A stretch of 64,000 nt of DNA from Kingdonia uniflora (GCA_014058105.1 JACGCM010000004.1:992001-1056000); one strand, 5' to 3'; numbered from the stretch's first letter, positions 1 through 11,665 are shown. A program made the numbers and translations. The notes: a model not told the origin generated them from the sequence alone.

Positions 1-179
1 CCTGCACCCCTGATCGCTCTAATCGCATAGGAGATTGAGAGCCGCAAACGTCCCCACATTGACAACACTGTCAAATCTCACAAATAATGACTGAAGCCGG
101 TCCTCCCCAAACTTACTGCCCCTATCAAAACCCTTTTACCTAAGATCCAAGCAGATCCTTTCCCCATCGAGGTCAAACC

Positions 180-335
180 AGGCGAACCTTATTGCGCCGA
201 CCACAAATGAAACTGTCACCACGCTAACAAATGCTTTGCCTTACAATGTTCTCTCGAGATAATTCTCAAGGTGGGTCACCTACATCAGTACGATGCCGAC
301 CTCCCTAGCTACCTCGATGGGTCGTACCTCAAACC
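180..335 (+). pseudogene. gag C-terminal cysteine/histidine segment
   Basis: The translation contains PYCADHK, then CHHANKCFALQ and a helical tail (LEIILKVGHLHQY). This resembles the short Cys/His segment that ends the gag of Tat-like gypsy elements. The same segment (PYCQHHKVNH...NCYTLQRLLEYI) is seen in the minus-strand elements at 40.0-40.2 kb and 44.5-44.8 kb. An in-frame stop lies inside it here. The rest of gag is upstream of the window or decayed. Confidence 0.65.
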
Positions 336-599
336 TCTACCCACACCTACTGCCGACCCAACCAAAGTACACATCTACCAAGTTCATTTCATCGAGGTAA
401 ATAATATTGACAGCGGCTGTTCCAAGTGCAAGCGCAAGCGTGTCGAAGAATGCTACAAACTCACTTCCCAGGGGAAGTTTCCCGCCCTCTTGCTTGAGTC
501 AAGTCAATATCCCTCGACCCGAGGGTATCTCATTTATTTACTGCGATACATCACATATTCATTTTCCTTATTTCGACCCTTTAGTCATAATGATTAAAG

Positions 600-950
600 T
601 CTAACACCCCGTCCTCCACACCATGCTTATCGATATAAGAAGTACAGCCGATGTACTTTTCCTTCAAACCATGAACAAAACAGACCTCATCACTAACGCC
701 AATATCAAACTAAATGGCTTTAATGGAGCTACCAAATATTTTGTTGGTCGAATCAGCCTTCCTTTTACTACTGGCCCAGTTATACTTCAAACTAATTTTC
801 TTGTCGTCAATAAGAAATCTGAGTACCTCGGAATCCTTGGGCGCGACTAGCTCCATGCCATGGGCGCCATACCTTCGACTTATCATTATACCCATTAATA
901 CCCCCTGTGGAACGTTGAACTTAAAAGGTTCTCAACGTCTCGCCCGCTAA
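600..950 (+). pseudogene. Retroviral-type aspartic protease, degenerate
   Basis: The translation runs MLIDIRSTADVLFLQT and then ITGFNG-like, LVVNKKSEYLGILGRD. This is the pattern of the gypsy protease: an active-site loop, then a flap, then the YLGILGR-W motif. The catalytic triad, normally D-T/S-G, is changed to D-I-R, so the enzyme would be dead. Compare the protease at 47,206-47,820, which keeps VDTGS. The family cleaves the gag-pol polyprotein inside the virus-like particle. Stops interrupt the C-terminal end. Confidence 0.7.
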
Positions 951-1139
951 TGTGAGCATCCAAAGATCGTTCAGACCTGAAAACTCCTCAAACTACCATA
1001 GAAATCACTGTCTCCATCTATCCCTGTACCTTTGACACCTGCCATCATACCTATCAAACCCACTGTCTATATTAAACTCAGCGGTCCTGGTCGAGGTACA
1101 TTCATCAAAACCATTCTAGATGAGGCCGGGCGCCACGAA

Positions 1140-1960
1140 TTCACAGACTTCCTTTGAACAAGCAAAGATGTCTTCGCATGGATTTTTCAAAAGATTCCCG
1201 GTGTCCACCCCAGTTTAGCTTATCACCGCTCGACCTCATCCCCCATTCGGTAGTAGTAAAAAAGAGGAAGTGCAACTTGGCACCACGACTTTGAGAAACA
1301 TTCAACCTCGAGGTTGATAAACTCAGAGCCGCGGGTTTCATCAGAGAAGTCAAGTATGCTGATTAGGTATCCAATATTACTGCAGTTCCTAAAAAGAACG
1401 GCAAGATCAGAATCTACGTCGACTTTACAGACCTCATCAAACACACACTGAAGGACAACTTCTCCCTACTGATCATTTCAGTACTCCTCGATGCCACTAC
1501 TGGACATGAGTGCCTATCGATGATGGACGCGGCTTTGGGTTACAATCTGGTACCTCTCCTCCCCATAGATCAGCTTAAAACTTCTTTTATCATTGAACAA
1601 GGCCTTTACTATTTTAACATCATGCCCTTCGGTCTCAAAAATGCGGGTGCCACCTACCAATGCCTGGTTACAACCATGTTTAAACCCTTGCTTGGCGGTC
1701 AAAGTTTACATCGATGACATGTTATGGAAGAGCCTTCAAAAACAGACCCACATCCAGGACCTAATCGAAGTCTTTTCGATACTTTGAACATACAACATGA
1801 AGCTTAACCCAGACAAATACCAGTTTGGTGTCTTGTCTGGCAAATTTTTAGGCCAGCTTATCAGCAAACGAGGTATCGAGATCGACCCTACTCATATCCG
1901 AGTCCTCATCAATATGCCTTCCCCTTAAACTAAAAGAAATGTCCAAAAGGTAGCTGGTAA
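1140..1960 (+). pseudogene. Ty3/gypsy reverse transcriptase, degenerate
   Basis: Several frames together give the RT order: KKNGKIRIYVDF (fingers), MMDAALGYNLV, IMPFGLKNAGATYQ, the catalytic YIDDML box (near 1,710-1,725) and LNPDKYQFGV...GIEIDP (thumb/connection). The YxDD aspartates are preserved, but the surrounding frame changes twice and carries stops. The nearest paralogues in the window are on the minus strand at 38,140-38,900 and 43,400-44,150. Confidence 0.85.
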
Positions 1961-2589
1961 GATAGCGGCCCTCACCGTTTCATTTCCAAATCCTCAGACC
2001 GCTATGCTTGGCTCTTCATTCTTACGCGACCATAGCATCCACAAGGCTAAATAAAGAAATAACCCAGAGATTAATTGGACACCCAACTGCGAATAGGCCT
2101 TCCTCGAACTTAAAACATACATTGGTCGACCGCCCATCATCAGCACCCCTGTTGAAGGCGAAACGTTTTCTTTATACCTCGTGGTCACTGACACTTCTAT
2201 CAGCTTAGTCCTCAATCGACTCGAATCAAACATTGAGGAATCTGTATATTTTATCAGCACAACTCTGACACCTGCTGAGACTCGTTACACGAAACTTGAG
2301 CATTTTCTCCTCACCCTCGTCTACACTTCCTGAAAACTCAAACCATATTTTCAAACTCACCCTACCCGTGTTATTACAAGTTATCCCCTTCATGAAGTTC
2401 TTAGCAAGAAAGAAAAATTCACACGAGTATAACAATGGTCCGTTTATCTGGGTGAACATGATATCACATTTGAGAAGTAAGTATCCTAAAAAGTCTAAGC
2501 AGTCGCCGATTTCCTTACTGACTTCCCTGTCTAAGATGTTGATTGGGAGGAACATGAAGATGGCCTACTAGAAGACCAGTCCAAACTAA

Positions 2590-3020
2590 CAGACCCATGG
2601 AACCCTAACACAAGCTGGTTTATCTTCACAGACGGATCTGCTGGATCTATCGGTTCAGGGAACGGTATCGTCCTGGTCATACCCACCAATGATCAAATTG
2701 AAAAGGCAGTTAAGTTAAACTTTGAATACTCCAACAATGAGGCTGAGTATGAAGCCTTGATCTATGGCCTTGACCTCACACTTGACCTTGGTGTCCCTAA
2801 ACTTGCAATTTTCATGGATTACCAACTCGTCCAGAGAAAATACTCTGGTGAAAATCAAGCCAACGGTCGTATGGCTGAATATGTTATTCTCCTCCGCCAG
2901 CGCATGGACCGTTTCCTTTAAAATATCTTCTATTGCACACTATCTCAGAGGTAAAAACAGACACGCAGATGCCCTCGCCTACGTAGCAGTTATGTTGGAC
3001 CAGCTCGAATCCTGAACTCT
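2590..3020 (+). pseudogene. Retroelement RNase H, degenerate
   Basis: The translation WFIFTDGSAGSIGSGNGIVL followed by NNEAEYEALIYGLDLTLDLG and NRHADALAYVA is the RNase H fold typical of gypsy elements. It includes the first catalytic Asp (TDGS), the second-helix Glu (EAEYEAL) and the HADAL motif with the last Asp. A frameshift near 2,815 separates the central helix from the C-terminal part. The domain degrades the RNA strand of the RNA/DNA hybrid during reverse transcription. It is not functional here. Confidence 0.8.
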
Positions 3021-3239
3021 TCATATCGAAGTACTCGAACGCCCAAGTATCGACCAGATGGAAGTCAATGCCATCAATACTGGGGCGAAGGTCTCGATCC
3101 TGATGACTGGCGAGCACCATTCTTCGATTACTCCAATAATGTTATCCTCCCAGACGATCCCAAATATAAACGGTCATTATTAGAAAACTGCCGTAGATAC
3201 ACCATCTTCAAACGCGAGTTATATCGTAAATCCCCAAAT

Positions 3240-3675
3240 TGAGTCCTCCTTTGATGCATTTCACAAAACGAAGCCTCTTCAATTCTTGCCAAACTCCATG
3301 AAGTTACTTGCGGTGCTCATACCGCTGGTTGATCTATAGCCCTTCGAGCCATCTCTCATGGGTTATTCTATCCCAATATGAAGAAGCAAGCCCAAGAGTA
3401 TGCCAAATACTGTGACAAATGCCAGCGCCATGCCCACAACATCCATAACCCTTCACAAGACCTCTAATTTAGCCAAGTCTCTTGGTCATTCAAACGATGG
3501 GCCATCAATTTTGTGGGTCCTTTTCCCAAAGCTTCAGGTAGCCGAAACAACATCCTTGTTACAGTAAATTATTTTACCAAATATGTCAAAACCGTACCTT
3601 TGTGTCGAACCAGAGAAGAAGAAGTTATCAAATTCCTATGGTAGAACATTATTACATGCTTCGGTTGCCCTCAAT
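3240..3675 (+). pseudogene. Integrase zinc-binding domain and start of catalytic core
   Basis: The pattern HEVTCGAHT...FYPNMKKQA...YCDKCQRHA is the HHCC zinc-binding module of gypsy integrases. It is followed by WAINFVGPFPKASGSRNNILVTVNYFTKYV, the beginning of the DDE core with its first Asp replaced by Asn (INFVGP instead of the usual DFVGP). Homology fades after FLW-NIITCFG near 3,675. The rest of the core, the chromatin-targeting tail and the 3' LTR are missing. Confidence 0.8.
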
Positions 3676-3829
3676 GAAGATCTATTTCCTCTGAACTTTG
3701 TCTCCCATTTTCCAGCGAATTTCTTAGTTTACCCTAAGTATCATGTAAACCCTTCGACCCGACTGATAGTTGGGGGCAACCTAATTTTTCAAGTCACCAA
3801 AATTCGAGCAAACTCAAGGGGACCATCTG

Positions 3830-5995
3830 AACAACATCTTCTACCCCTCCATCTGAAGATGCTGGAGCAAATTCGAGTAAACTCAATTTTCTTGGTTCCA
3901 TTGCCCATGCCTATACCAGCGATATCTACTTCTACCCCTCCATCTGAACAGCATCTTCAACAACAGAATCATTGGTTGTAGGAAAGCATTCCAAAGTTTT
4001 AGGATCATACCCCAAATCTTCTATGAACACTTTTAGCCTGACAGTAACTACACATTCATCATCAAACTGCCCTTGGAATGTCTCCTTCTACTCTGCAATA
4101 ACCCTATCCTTCTCAGCCAGCTTCAACCCTAGCACCTGCATATGATTGTAACGCTGGGCTTCGAGTCTCCTCACGCATTCACCTCTAAAAGTTCCTTGCT
4201 CTCGCTTCAAAATGTTAATATCAAAAACCAACGACGCCTCGGTCCCTCGAGCGAGCTCCAGATTTTCAACTGCCTATTTCAACTGCCGCAATATTACCTT
4301 TTGGGCTTTGATGAAAGCCTGCGACCAAGCATCTGTTTTCTAAAATAGTCGATCCACCAGTATCTCTCAAAGTATGAAGTACTTAAGCAAAATTTTAGAA
4401 TTTCAAAAGCAAAAGAGTTACCTAATGCATCATCATATTCATCCTCCTCCCAGCTTCGTCTGGGTCAGTACAGTAGAGTGTTGCCATCGAAGCAACCATG
4501 GCTCGAGCCTGATCCTCTAGCTCAGCCTCTGTCCGTTCTTCATCCATATCCTCCGCATCATCCTCCCCCAGCGCTTTACGCCTCTTTCGCTAAGGTCCCT
4601 TTGGCTACTAAACCTTTGGAGATTCGGGAAAGACCTTCCCCTTCCCTTTATCAGCCTGCGTCGACGCCTGCCTCAAGGCATCATGGGCTACTTCGAGCAC
4701 TGGTCCTGCCTGCTTTGGGACCCACTACCCCTTGGGAACATAACTTACCTTCCTCGCCAACTTCACCTTCTCCATTCCTTCAACCCCTCTCGATGAACCT
4801 TCGTCCCCCCCCCCTCTTTTTTGATGGCTTCGGCGTAACGGGTACATTTTAAAGCAGGGAATCTATCCTCTTCTACCTCTTCCTCTCAATACCCAGTTTC
4901 CTGAAAACACAGTATACCTACTCCTCGTCCGTGTTGATCAGCTTATCAATATAATTCCTCGGGTTTGTCAGAGCTCGGTTCTTTGGTGTTGTGAAACAAA
5001 CAAAGTATGGTTATCAGTCTATTCGATCAATATGTCAAAAAATCTTTGACCATCAATTTACCTGGATTATAAAGCCTATAATATAACTGATAAGGGTCCT
5101 CACCTTCGGTATTCTCAAAATTACCCCACACAACTACCAAGTCTTCGCCCCACCCTTGAACCGTCGAGCACAGATCAAACAACCAAGGCTTATCTGCGTG
5201 ACATTGGATATGGTATGTGCCCACCTTCTGGTTTGCTTTCCTCGAGTAGAACGAGGCAATATCATACCACTCGATCAGACCCCTCCCTTCATGCCTCAGT
5301 TCAACATTTATTCCCTCGGCCGCCCTCATCATTTAATAAAAATTTTCATTCATCTGGTATGGGGCAAACCTCCAAGAAGTTCAGCACCTTCTTCACCAGC
5401 CTTCAAAGGGGCAGTTGCAACCTCAGCCTAATTTGGCCCCTGAATGCCATAAAACCTTTTCGAGGTCGAGACTCAAAGGTATACCCAGATCCCATTGCAT
5501 ATAATACCACCCCTACCTTCGACAACTCTTGTTTAGCTGCAAATCGATCCAACCTAAGTTTTTCTTTAGCTGAGACCAACCACGCAGCTTCCCCCAAATC
5601 AGTCAAACTCTCACTATCACCACTTTGCTCCCCCTCTCCCCTTTCATCCCCCTAAGGCTCGACACTACCTTCGGGTCCTCTTCCCTCTCCTCCCTCCATC
5701 TCGCCATCCCTCTCCTCAGTCACTCGAGACTTTCTACGGCTCTTACTCGAAGCCGCCACTTCTGGTACCACCACAGTTAATGGGGAATCTGTTGCTATTT
5801 ATAACTCCTCCAAGTCGCTGCCCTCATCTGCAAGAGCACGACCAGACATACTCGGTTTATTTTCTTTGATCTTCTCGTTTATTAGCCTCAGCATCAAAGA
5901 TTGACGGGCATGCATCTTACCCTACAGAAGAAGAGGTACACAATCAAATCGATATATTCGACTATTACGTGTCAATAACTTATTTTTACCTACCC
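3830..5995 (-). pseudogene. Antisense accessory gene, copy 1: Transposase_28-like domain plus coiled coil
   Basis: Read on the minus strand, the N-terminal part contains MSGRALADEGSDLEEL and an acidic stretch. A globular block with GTYHIQCH, WLFDLCSTVQGW and VVVWGNF follows at about 5,090-5,220. A probable intron (5,061 down to 4,981) comes next, then a basic linker (about 4,480-4,870) and a coiled-coil tail with RGECVRRLEAQRYNHMQ (4,020-4,330). The block aligns by eye with copy 2 (AYFYSSSSRPLFFDLNSSGR) and copy 3 (AYFFASSARPHFFDLNSAGR). It resembles the plant 'putative gypsy type transposon' domain family. It lies antisense behind the + strand pol, as accessory ORFs of Tat-lineage elements often do. 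Stops and frameshifts make it a pseudogene. Its function is unknown. Confidence 0.7.
4981..5061 (-). other. Probable spliceosomal intron in accessory gene copy 1
   Basis: On the minus strand the exon end CCAG is followed by GTAAAT, and the segment ends in ACCAAAG before an exon reading RALTNPRNYIDKLINTDEE...LGIERKR. That downstream exon matches by position and by its LGI(S/E)(K/R)KR ending the exon after the intron in copies 2 and 3. The phases do not agree exactly, so the splice choice or a small indel is uncertain. Confidence 0.45.
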
Positions 5996-7600
5996 TCTCC
6001 AACCAATACTACCATAGTCGAATGTTCGACTCCAATCCCTGTCACATCGTCAATACCCTTAGAACCCCAGAAGGCTTGACCCACAGATACATGGTGTCCT
6101 CCCACGGTCATATCATGATAACTATAAACCCTAGTAGCCTCTACCCTGATAAGAACTCTACATAAAGAAACTGAAGGCAAAGCAGCAAGACAAAAATAAA
6201 ATGACAAACCTGTTTGAGTAGAGTATTCTTCTTTCCTTGCAATAAATTAGATGATCCCACAACAACGACTAAGCTCTATGGAACAATGGTTATGTTCTCC
6301 TCCCCTAACTCTCTATTTTTTTCTATAAGTCACTAACCAGGAACAGTAACCATGCTCTTACCATCATATATGCCTCCTTGAAATAGCAAAAAACTGCATC
6401 GATTTCCAAAACCGCTATCATTACCACTACCCCTTCTTTTCGGCTGAGATGTGTTTTATCGACTTTACCCTCTATTACCCCCACGTACGCGTCTCACGTT
6501 CACATTCACACATTTTTTTATAAATAAACCAAGTCAAACCTTTTAATCCCCACTCGAAGCTGTTAAATCAAATCCTTACATCAAATCAACCTTTTCCATA
6601 ATCCAAGGAAACATCATGATGCCTGCAGGGCACTCAGCCCAAGGCTCAGTACAGTTTCTAATATGCCAACTGTTTGGACTGTCAGTTCTGACAGTCAAAG
6701 CCCACCTACCTTTGAAGGCCCTTCTTCCCATCTGCGAATAATCGTCTACATCATATCTCAAACATTCACCCACAGATAACCTAATATTCAATTTCTTTCA
6801 TATTCGACATTCGACAAGCTATTTTTGCACCTAAATTACCTTTGAATATTATGATGGCCTTACTTACACACAGGCAATTCAGGATTTCACTTCAACAGTT
6901 ATCTTATAGATTTTCAATTTTATTTGGGTAGACGCCCTTACGCCAAAACACGGAAGAAAACCATCAACATCAATAGGAAAAAACTACAAACTTTCCTACC
7001 TACCATCCAGTACCAGTACTTTTACCAATACTTTGATCAGAGTATTGTGTGGGAAGAGGATTAGTTAGGAGTGCTCGAAGATTTATAGCTCCTAAGTGGT
7101 ATGATCACTCCGTAAATTACCTAGTACTCGAATCTTTGGCTACTTAAAAGTTATATCAATTCTCTAAAAATTCCTCATCAGAGGTCGTGGATTGTCCCAT
7201 TATAGACCTCCACGCAAGTATATTTTTAGTAGATTATTCGTATTATTGATTATATGCTTGAACCCTTTGATAGATGATAAATCTCCCGGTGTGAGAGCCA
7301 ACTTCCCCTCCTTGCAAAGTTAGTCCCCTACACTTATAACTGGGAAACTTGTAACCCTCATAAAGGAGCAAGGCTAGGCAATATAAAATTATCTTAGATC
7401 AATCCAAGTTTTCGCAAGAGAGACTTAGTGTAAGAGAGGAATTCAATTAAAAATCAAGTTATTAAACAATTGAAACTCTAAAAGGCAAATTCTCCCGCCA
7501 ATTATTGGTTCTTCATGTTTATTTCTTCAAATTAGGTTAATCACAATTCGATAGAAGATTAAGTAGTATCAGTTTTCCAGTGACGATTCTTAAGGGGATT
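5996..7600. other. Non-coding stretch between two gypsy elements
   Basis: No gene is recognised. The stretch should contain the upstream part of the antisense accessory gene, any 3' LTR of the first element and the 5' LTR of the chromovirus-like element, but I could not place LTR boundaries. A tRNA-Met-like primer-binding remnant (GTAGTATCAG, about 7,564-7,573) lies just before the next gag start, suggesting that the second element's 5' LTR ended near 7,560. Confidence 0.4.
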
Positions 7601-7607
7601 ATAGTTG

Positions 7608-8160
7608 ATGGTCACTACACGCGACCGAATCAAGCAAATGAAGGAGAACATAGTAAGTCCGTTGAAAATTTATCGAAAACCTAACTCAAAGAAGAAGATA
7701 AATTTGGAGATGGGCAATTCTAAAGATCGACTCACGATGTTGGAAAAAAAGTATCTGACATAACTACTACTCTATGGAAGTTAGTAGAGTAATTACGTCC
7801 TGCAAGCCTTTCAAAATTTTCCACTTCGATAAAACGTCAAGAGTGCACAAAGAAAAAAGGGGTTGCAAAGGAGGATAATGATGGGGGCACCGAGGACGTA
7901 GATAATGATTCTAGTAATGATAAATCCGTCATAGAATAATTAATTATTGATAAGTTCATGAATCCTATGCGTAATCTTCGTATCAATTTTAAAATTAAAA
8001 TTCTACTATTCGACGTATCAATCGATCCCGAGAAATTGGATAACTGGTTAGATGGGGTTAGAGATCAATTTTTCAATTTACTAATATTCAAATACTCAGA
8101 AAATATTATTTTCTACATTAAAATTCGCAAGTTATACACTCTCATGGTGAAATTCCAATA
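7608..8160 (+). pseudogene. Chromovirus gag N-terminal and core region
   Basis: The translation starts MVTTRDRIKQMKE, passes through a decayed low-complexity stretch, and continues with VSIDPEKLDNWLDGV and later FKYSENIIFYIKI. This matches the gag core of plant chromoviruses, in which an 'F.G..D...L..W' helix pair precedes a tryptophan-rich segment. Stops at about 7,760-7,940 and after 8,160 break it. It would form the virus-like particle if intact. Confidence 0.6.
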
Positions 8161-8386
8161 AGAAATGCCAAGAAATAGGAAGCTTGAGTTGGAAAATGTT
8201 TAAGGTGTTAGTGAAGAAGTATTTTTATTATATTTGGTATGACTGAGAGAGATTGTTGAAATGGTACCATTTATACCAAAAGCATGGGCAATCGGTACAG
8301 GAGTGCACTACGGCATTTCATAACAAAACTTTGGCTTTGGACATCGATGTGGATGAGTATGAGGTATTCATGAAGTACATGGGGGT

Positions 8387-8878
8387 TTGTTAGAGTCCAT
8401 CAGAAGGGAGTTAAAGCTCATTACTGTGGCCAATATCGAAGATCTTGCCATTAAGGCAATTACTAATAAAGGCAAATACTTGAAGAGTTACACGGAAGAT
8501 GAAAAGAACAAGTCAGGGTATAAGTCTAGTTGGAAGAAAGAGTGTAAGGGAGAGTCCAAAGCAGGGGGGTCTTCATCCAAGAAGAATTATTGCAATCATT
8601 ATAAGGCGAGTGGGCATATTTTAGATAAATGTTATGCCTATTGGCCGAAGATGCATATGGATGTTGCTCGAGTAGCCCTTGGTTGCATTTTATGCAATAC
8701 CTCGAAGCCTTCCAATCCAAAGCTAGGGTTGTATCATCCTTTACTAGTACCTAGTCAACCTTGGGAAAGTATTTTAATGAATTTTATGGTTGCTTTGCCT
8801 ACTACTAAGTCGAGGAACTATAATTTTTTTGTTGTAATAGATCACTTCAGCAAGATGATAGTCCTTATTCCAAGCTAG
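8387..8878 (+). pseudogene. In-frame gag zinc knuckle / integrase fusion ORF (163 codons)
   Basis: The open frame begins with gag-type sequence (IKAITNKGKYLK...KKNYCNHYKASGHILDKC, a zinc knuckle whose second Cys is Tyr). At about codon 85 it becomes integrase: YWPKMHMDVARVALGCILC is the end of the HHCC module, then WESILMNFMVALPTTKSRN and FFVVIDHFSKM, the start of the DDE core with Asn for the first Asp. Protease, RT and RNase H, about 2.5 kb in a normal element, are missing exactly here. The simplest reading is a deletion that happened to preserve frame. No evidence of function. Confidence 0.7.
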
Positions 8879-9762
8879 AAGACAGTCACAGGTAAAAGAG
8901 CGACTAAGTTATTCTTCCTACATGTATAGAAGTACTCCGGGTTGCCTTCTTCTATTACTTCAGATCAAGATGGCCAATTTCTTAGCCATTTTTAAAGGTC
9001 TTTATGGGGGATGATGGATATGAGGTTGAGGAGGAGTAATGCTTTTCACCTATAGACAGACGGATAAACATAGGTAGTTAACAAGACATTGGTAGACTTA
9101 TTGAGGAGATTTTATTCCAAGCATCCATGAACTTGGGATGAGAGTTTACATTATCCTTAGTTTATTTTTAATTGAGCAATGCATGGTTCAACGCTAAAAT
9201 CCCCTTTTGAAGTATGTTTAGGGTACTTGCTTCAAAGCCCTTTTGATATGGCATTCGGTCTTGGAAATAAGCAGGTGACATTGAAAGAGGAAGAGGAATA
9301 GGTACGGGCTTAACACATTTTGGAGAAGATCAGTAAGGTTCATAGTGTGGTTGAGCACAATTGAAGAAAAATTAGTTAAAGTACAAGGCATGACATGATA
9401 AGCATCGGGTTGAGTATAATTTTTAGAAGGGTGACCATGTATGATTACATTTGAGTAAGGAGCGACTAAAGGGAGAATGGAAGAAACTCTCCTATCCGCT
9501 ATGGTCCATTGACAATACTCAAGAAGATTGGTGACAATGCTTTCACTTAGATTTGACGCCATATATGTAGATGTACTCGGTCATTATTGTCGAGCACTTG
9601 AAGCTATTTAAGCTATCTCAACTGGATGAAGACTCCATAATCGACACTCGTCTACCATCGGTTGATGATTTATGGATTGAGCGAGAAGATCTACTGAAGG
9701 AAGATGGTATTCTAGAGAGGAAGATGGCTACAACGAGACGGGGAAGCATCGAGTTGTTTTAG
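8879..9762 (+). pseudogene. Integrase catalytic core and C-terminal tail, degenerate
   Basis: Following a stop, the same pol continues with LPSSITSDQDGQFLS (second catalytic Asp region), FHL-TDG-T (the FHPQTDGQTE-like stretch), THHDQH-like segments and IRYGPLTILKKIGDNAF (the GPY/F module). The end, from 9,571, reads MYSVIIVEHLKLF...TRLPSVDDLWIEREDLLKEDGILERKM. That segment resembles the chromodomain-side tail of plant chromoviruses. At least six stops are present. Confidence 0.75.
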
Positions 9763-9872
9763 ATTAGAAAAATGGCCAGCTATCTAGCAAATCGAAGTGG
9801 TACAGTCGTGAAAAGGGAGCTTCTGAGTTACTTCATCTTCAGTTCAGGCTTGAGCTAGAGCTCAAAGCTCAC

Positions 9873-10450
9873 TAAAAGAGGGAGCCATGATCCAGGAGAA
9901 TTTAAATACCCTCTTAAATTCTATACCCATTTCTCGGCTCAAATAAAGCTTAAGGGAACTACGTTTCATTTTTAAAAGCTTAATGGACTTAGGTCTTTTT
10001 GGTTATTTCGGTGCAATATGTTCCCCTGCGACCGACTGACTTTTATCCCAGATCGAGTATGATTAGATAACCTAGTTCTAGTAAGGATTTTATTATAATT
10101 TGAGTAAAATTATAGGTTTTTCTCTAAAATAGGTCATGTAACCCTAAAAGGGGAAAATCTTTCGTATTGTAATTCTTTTCAGAAGAAATAAGGAAGAACA
10201 AAGACCTTGAGGAGGAAAATCTCAAACAATTCTTATTTCTGTTCTTCAACTATTTTAGAGTTCTTCTACAAGTTGGGGATTACCTTCAACGGCCGAAATC
10301 GGTCTCTTTTCAACCAGACTTCATTGGTTCAACTTTACAATCGCCTCGTATTTTGTTAGGTTTTTTCAAGTTTTGAGTTATATTACTAGTTTGGTGTTGC
10401 TCCACTTTTTATGTTAATATGACAACCTTTGAATGGTAGCCTTTGAATAA
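9873..10450 (+). mobile_element. Probable polypurine tract and 3' LTR of the chromovirus-like element
   Basis: AAAGAGGGAGCCA is followed by TGATCCAGGAG, a plausible LTR start with TG. The following ~500 bp is AT-rich non-coding sequence with an A-rich stretch and CTT-rich downstream part as in LTR U3/R/U5 regions. The right boundary is not determined, because no matching 5' LTR could be recognised before 7,600. Confidence 0.4.
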
Positions 10451-11665
10451 TGGGATCCACGGTCTTAAACTCGACAATTCCTAGCGAAAATGAGAATATG
10501 CTAAATTTCCCCCATTCTCATCAGAGTACTAGTGTCCTTCTAAAAGGGTAGAAATTTCAGGTCTAGGTCTAGATCTATCAGGCTTTTCTCGGAAGTTAAA
10601 GGTAAAACTGACTGGCATGTACCTTACAAGATACTTTGTCCTTTTAAAACTGATGCTACCTATAGCAATTGGTTTATGAACATTTGCATGATCCTCGGTT
10701 GGTTTTTCAACTCTATGGAAATCGAGATTTATGAGCCCTTTACCTTTCATGAGACAGTTGATGGCTTGTAGACTACTCTATCAGAAATGTATTTTACCTT
10801 TAATAATGAGGTCTGAATCTACCAGTTTTACAGGGAAATTGGTCAGGCATTTCAAGGTTCCTTATCTGTTACAGATTATTTTGGATATCGAAGAAAAAGC
10901 TGGGAAGAACTTGTAGTATACACCTCTTTGACAAATACTATTAACATGACTCATTTGATTGCTTATACGATTCAAAAGCGGGAGAAGAGACAAAAATTTC
11001 TTTAATTTCTTAATAGCTTTCAGTTAGACTTTGAGGCAATTCTCACAAAGGTTCTCAATACTACACCAATTCCTAATCTTGGTGAAACATATACGTTGAT
11101 TAAGAAACATGAGCGTCGTATGAAGTTGACCTTTAAAGCCACAATTGTTTATGATGTTCCACCTTTGGCTTATCATATGCAATTTTCTGCCAACTCCCAT
11201 TCTTAAATATAATTAAGAGATTCCCGTTCTACTCCTCCATTTGGGGGAAATTTTAGATGTAACCGACCATACTGTGATCACTGCAAATATCATGGCCATT
11301 ACAGACATACTTGTTTCCAGCATCACCCAGAGCTAGGACTGAGGAAATAGTATAGCAAGTCTGGTAGGAATAAGCCTCTTACATCACCTATTTTAGAGGA
11401 TTCTCAAAGTTTATATTTAGGGGGAGCTCCAAATGATCTTACAGCTAATATTAAAAGAGCAATGAATTCATGGATTTACTAGGTCCTTTACATTCTCATA
11501 GTAGAAATATTTGATGGCAAATTTATAGTTATGTCATCTGCCACAGGTTTGCACACTACATGTAATGCTCAGACTGTCACTTTCCTATCTACATGGATTC
11601 TTGATTCTAGTGCCAATGATCACATGACTGGTGAGTCTAGAATTCTTGCCAATCCCCATACCCCA
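10451..11665 (+). pseudogene. Ty1/copia gag and start of protease, degenerate
   Basis: The translation contains QKREKRQKFL-FLNSFQLDFEAILTKVLNTTPIP, a helical segment typical of copia gag (UBN2/gag_2-like). A CCHC knuckle YCDHCKYHGHYRHTCFQHHPE follows (11,271-11,335). After more decayed linker comes WILDSSANDHMTGES (11,586-11,635), which is the copia protease start, normally WILDSGA-DHMT. The G of the catalytic D-S-G is changed to S. The start ATG (MGSTVLNSTIPSE) at 10,451 is plausible but uncertain. The rest of pol is absent: sequence after 11,665 is non-coding. Confidence 0.7.

Larger units (their letters stand above)
1..3675 (+). mobile_element. Degenerate Tat-like Ty3/gypsy retrotransposon, gag end to integrase
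   Basis: Conceptual translation gives, in the fixed order of a Ty3/gypsy polyprotein, a gag C-terminal zinc-finger-like segment, an aspartic protease, reverse transcriptase, RNase H and the first half of an integrase. Many stops and frameshifts break the frame, so this is a fossil. The gag segment (YCADHK...CFALQ) matches those of the minus-strand elements at 37.6-46.1 kb, so all belong to related families. The 5' LTR lies outside the window. No 3' LTR was found to the right. The integrase stops near 3,675, where sequence antisense to an accessory gene begins. Assignment to the Tat lineage is inferred from domain sequence and the antisense gene. Confidence 0.85.
7608..9880 (+). mobile_element. 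Chromovirus-like Ty3/gypsy element with internal pol deletion
   Basis: A gag start (MVTTRDRIKQMKE at 7,608), a gag core and a zinc knuckle are followed directly by an integrase, its core and a C-terminal tail. Protease, RT and RNase H are absent. The integrase tail (MYSVIIVEHLKLF, DTRLPSVDDLW, GILERKMATTRRG) is the sort found at the end of plant chromovirus polyproteins. A purine-rich stretch (AAAGAGGGAGCCA, near 9,873-9,886) probably marks the polypurine tract and the start of a 3' LTR. Stops occur throughout. Confidence 0.75.

Noticed and set aside
4478..4852. Proline-rich + strand ORF of 124 codons
   Set aside because: It is the shadow of the basic/Glu-rich linker of accessory gene copy 1 on the minus strand.
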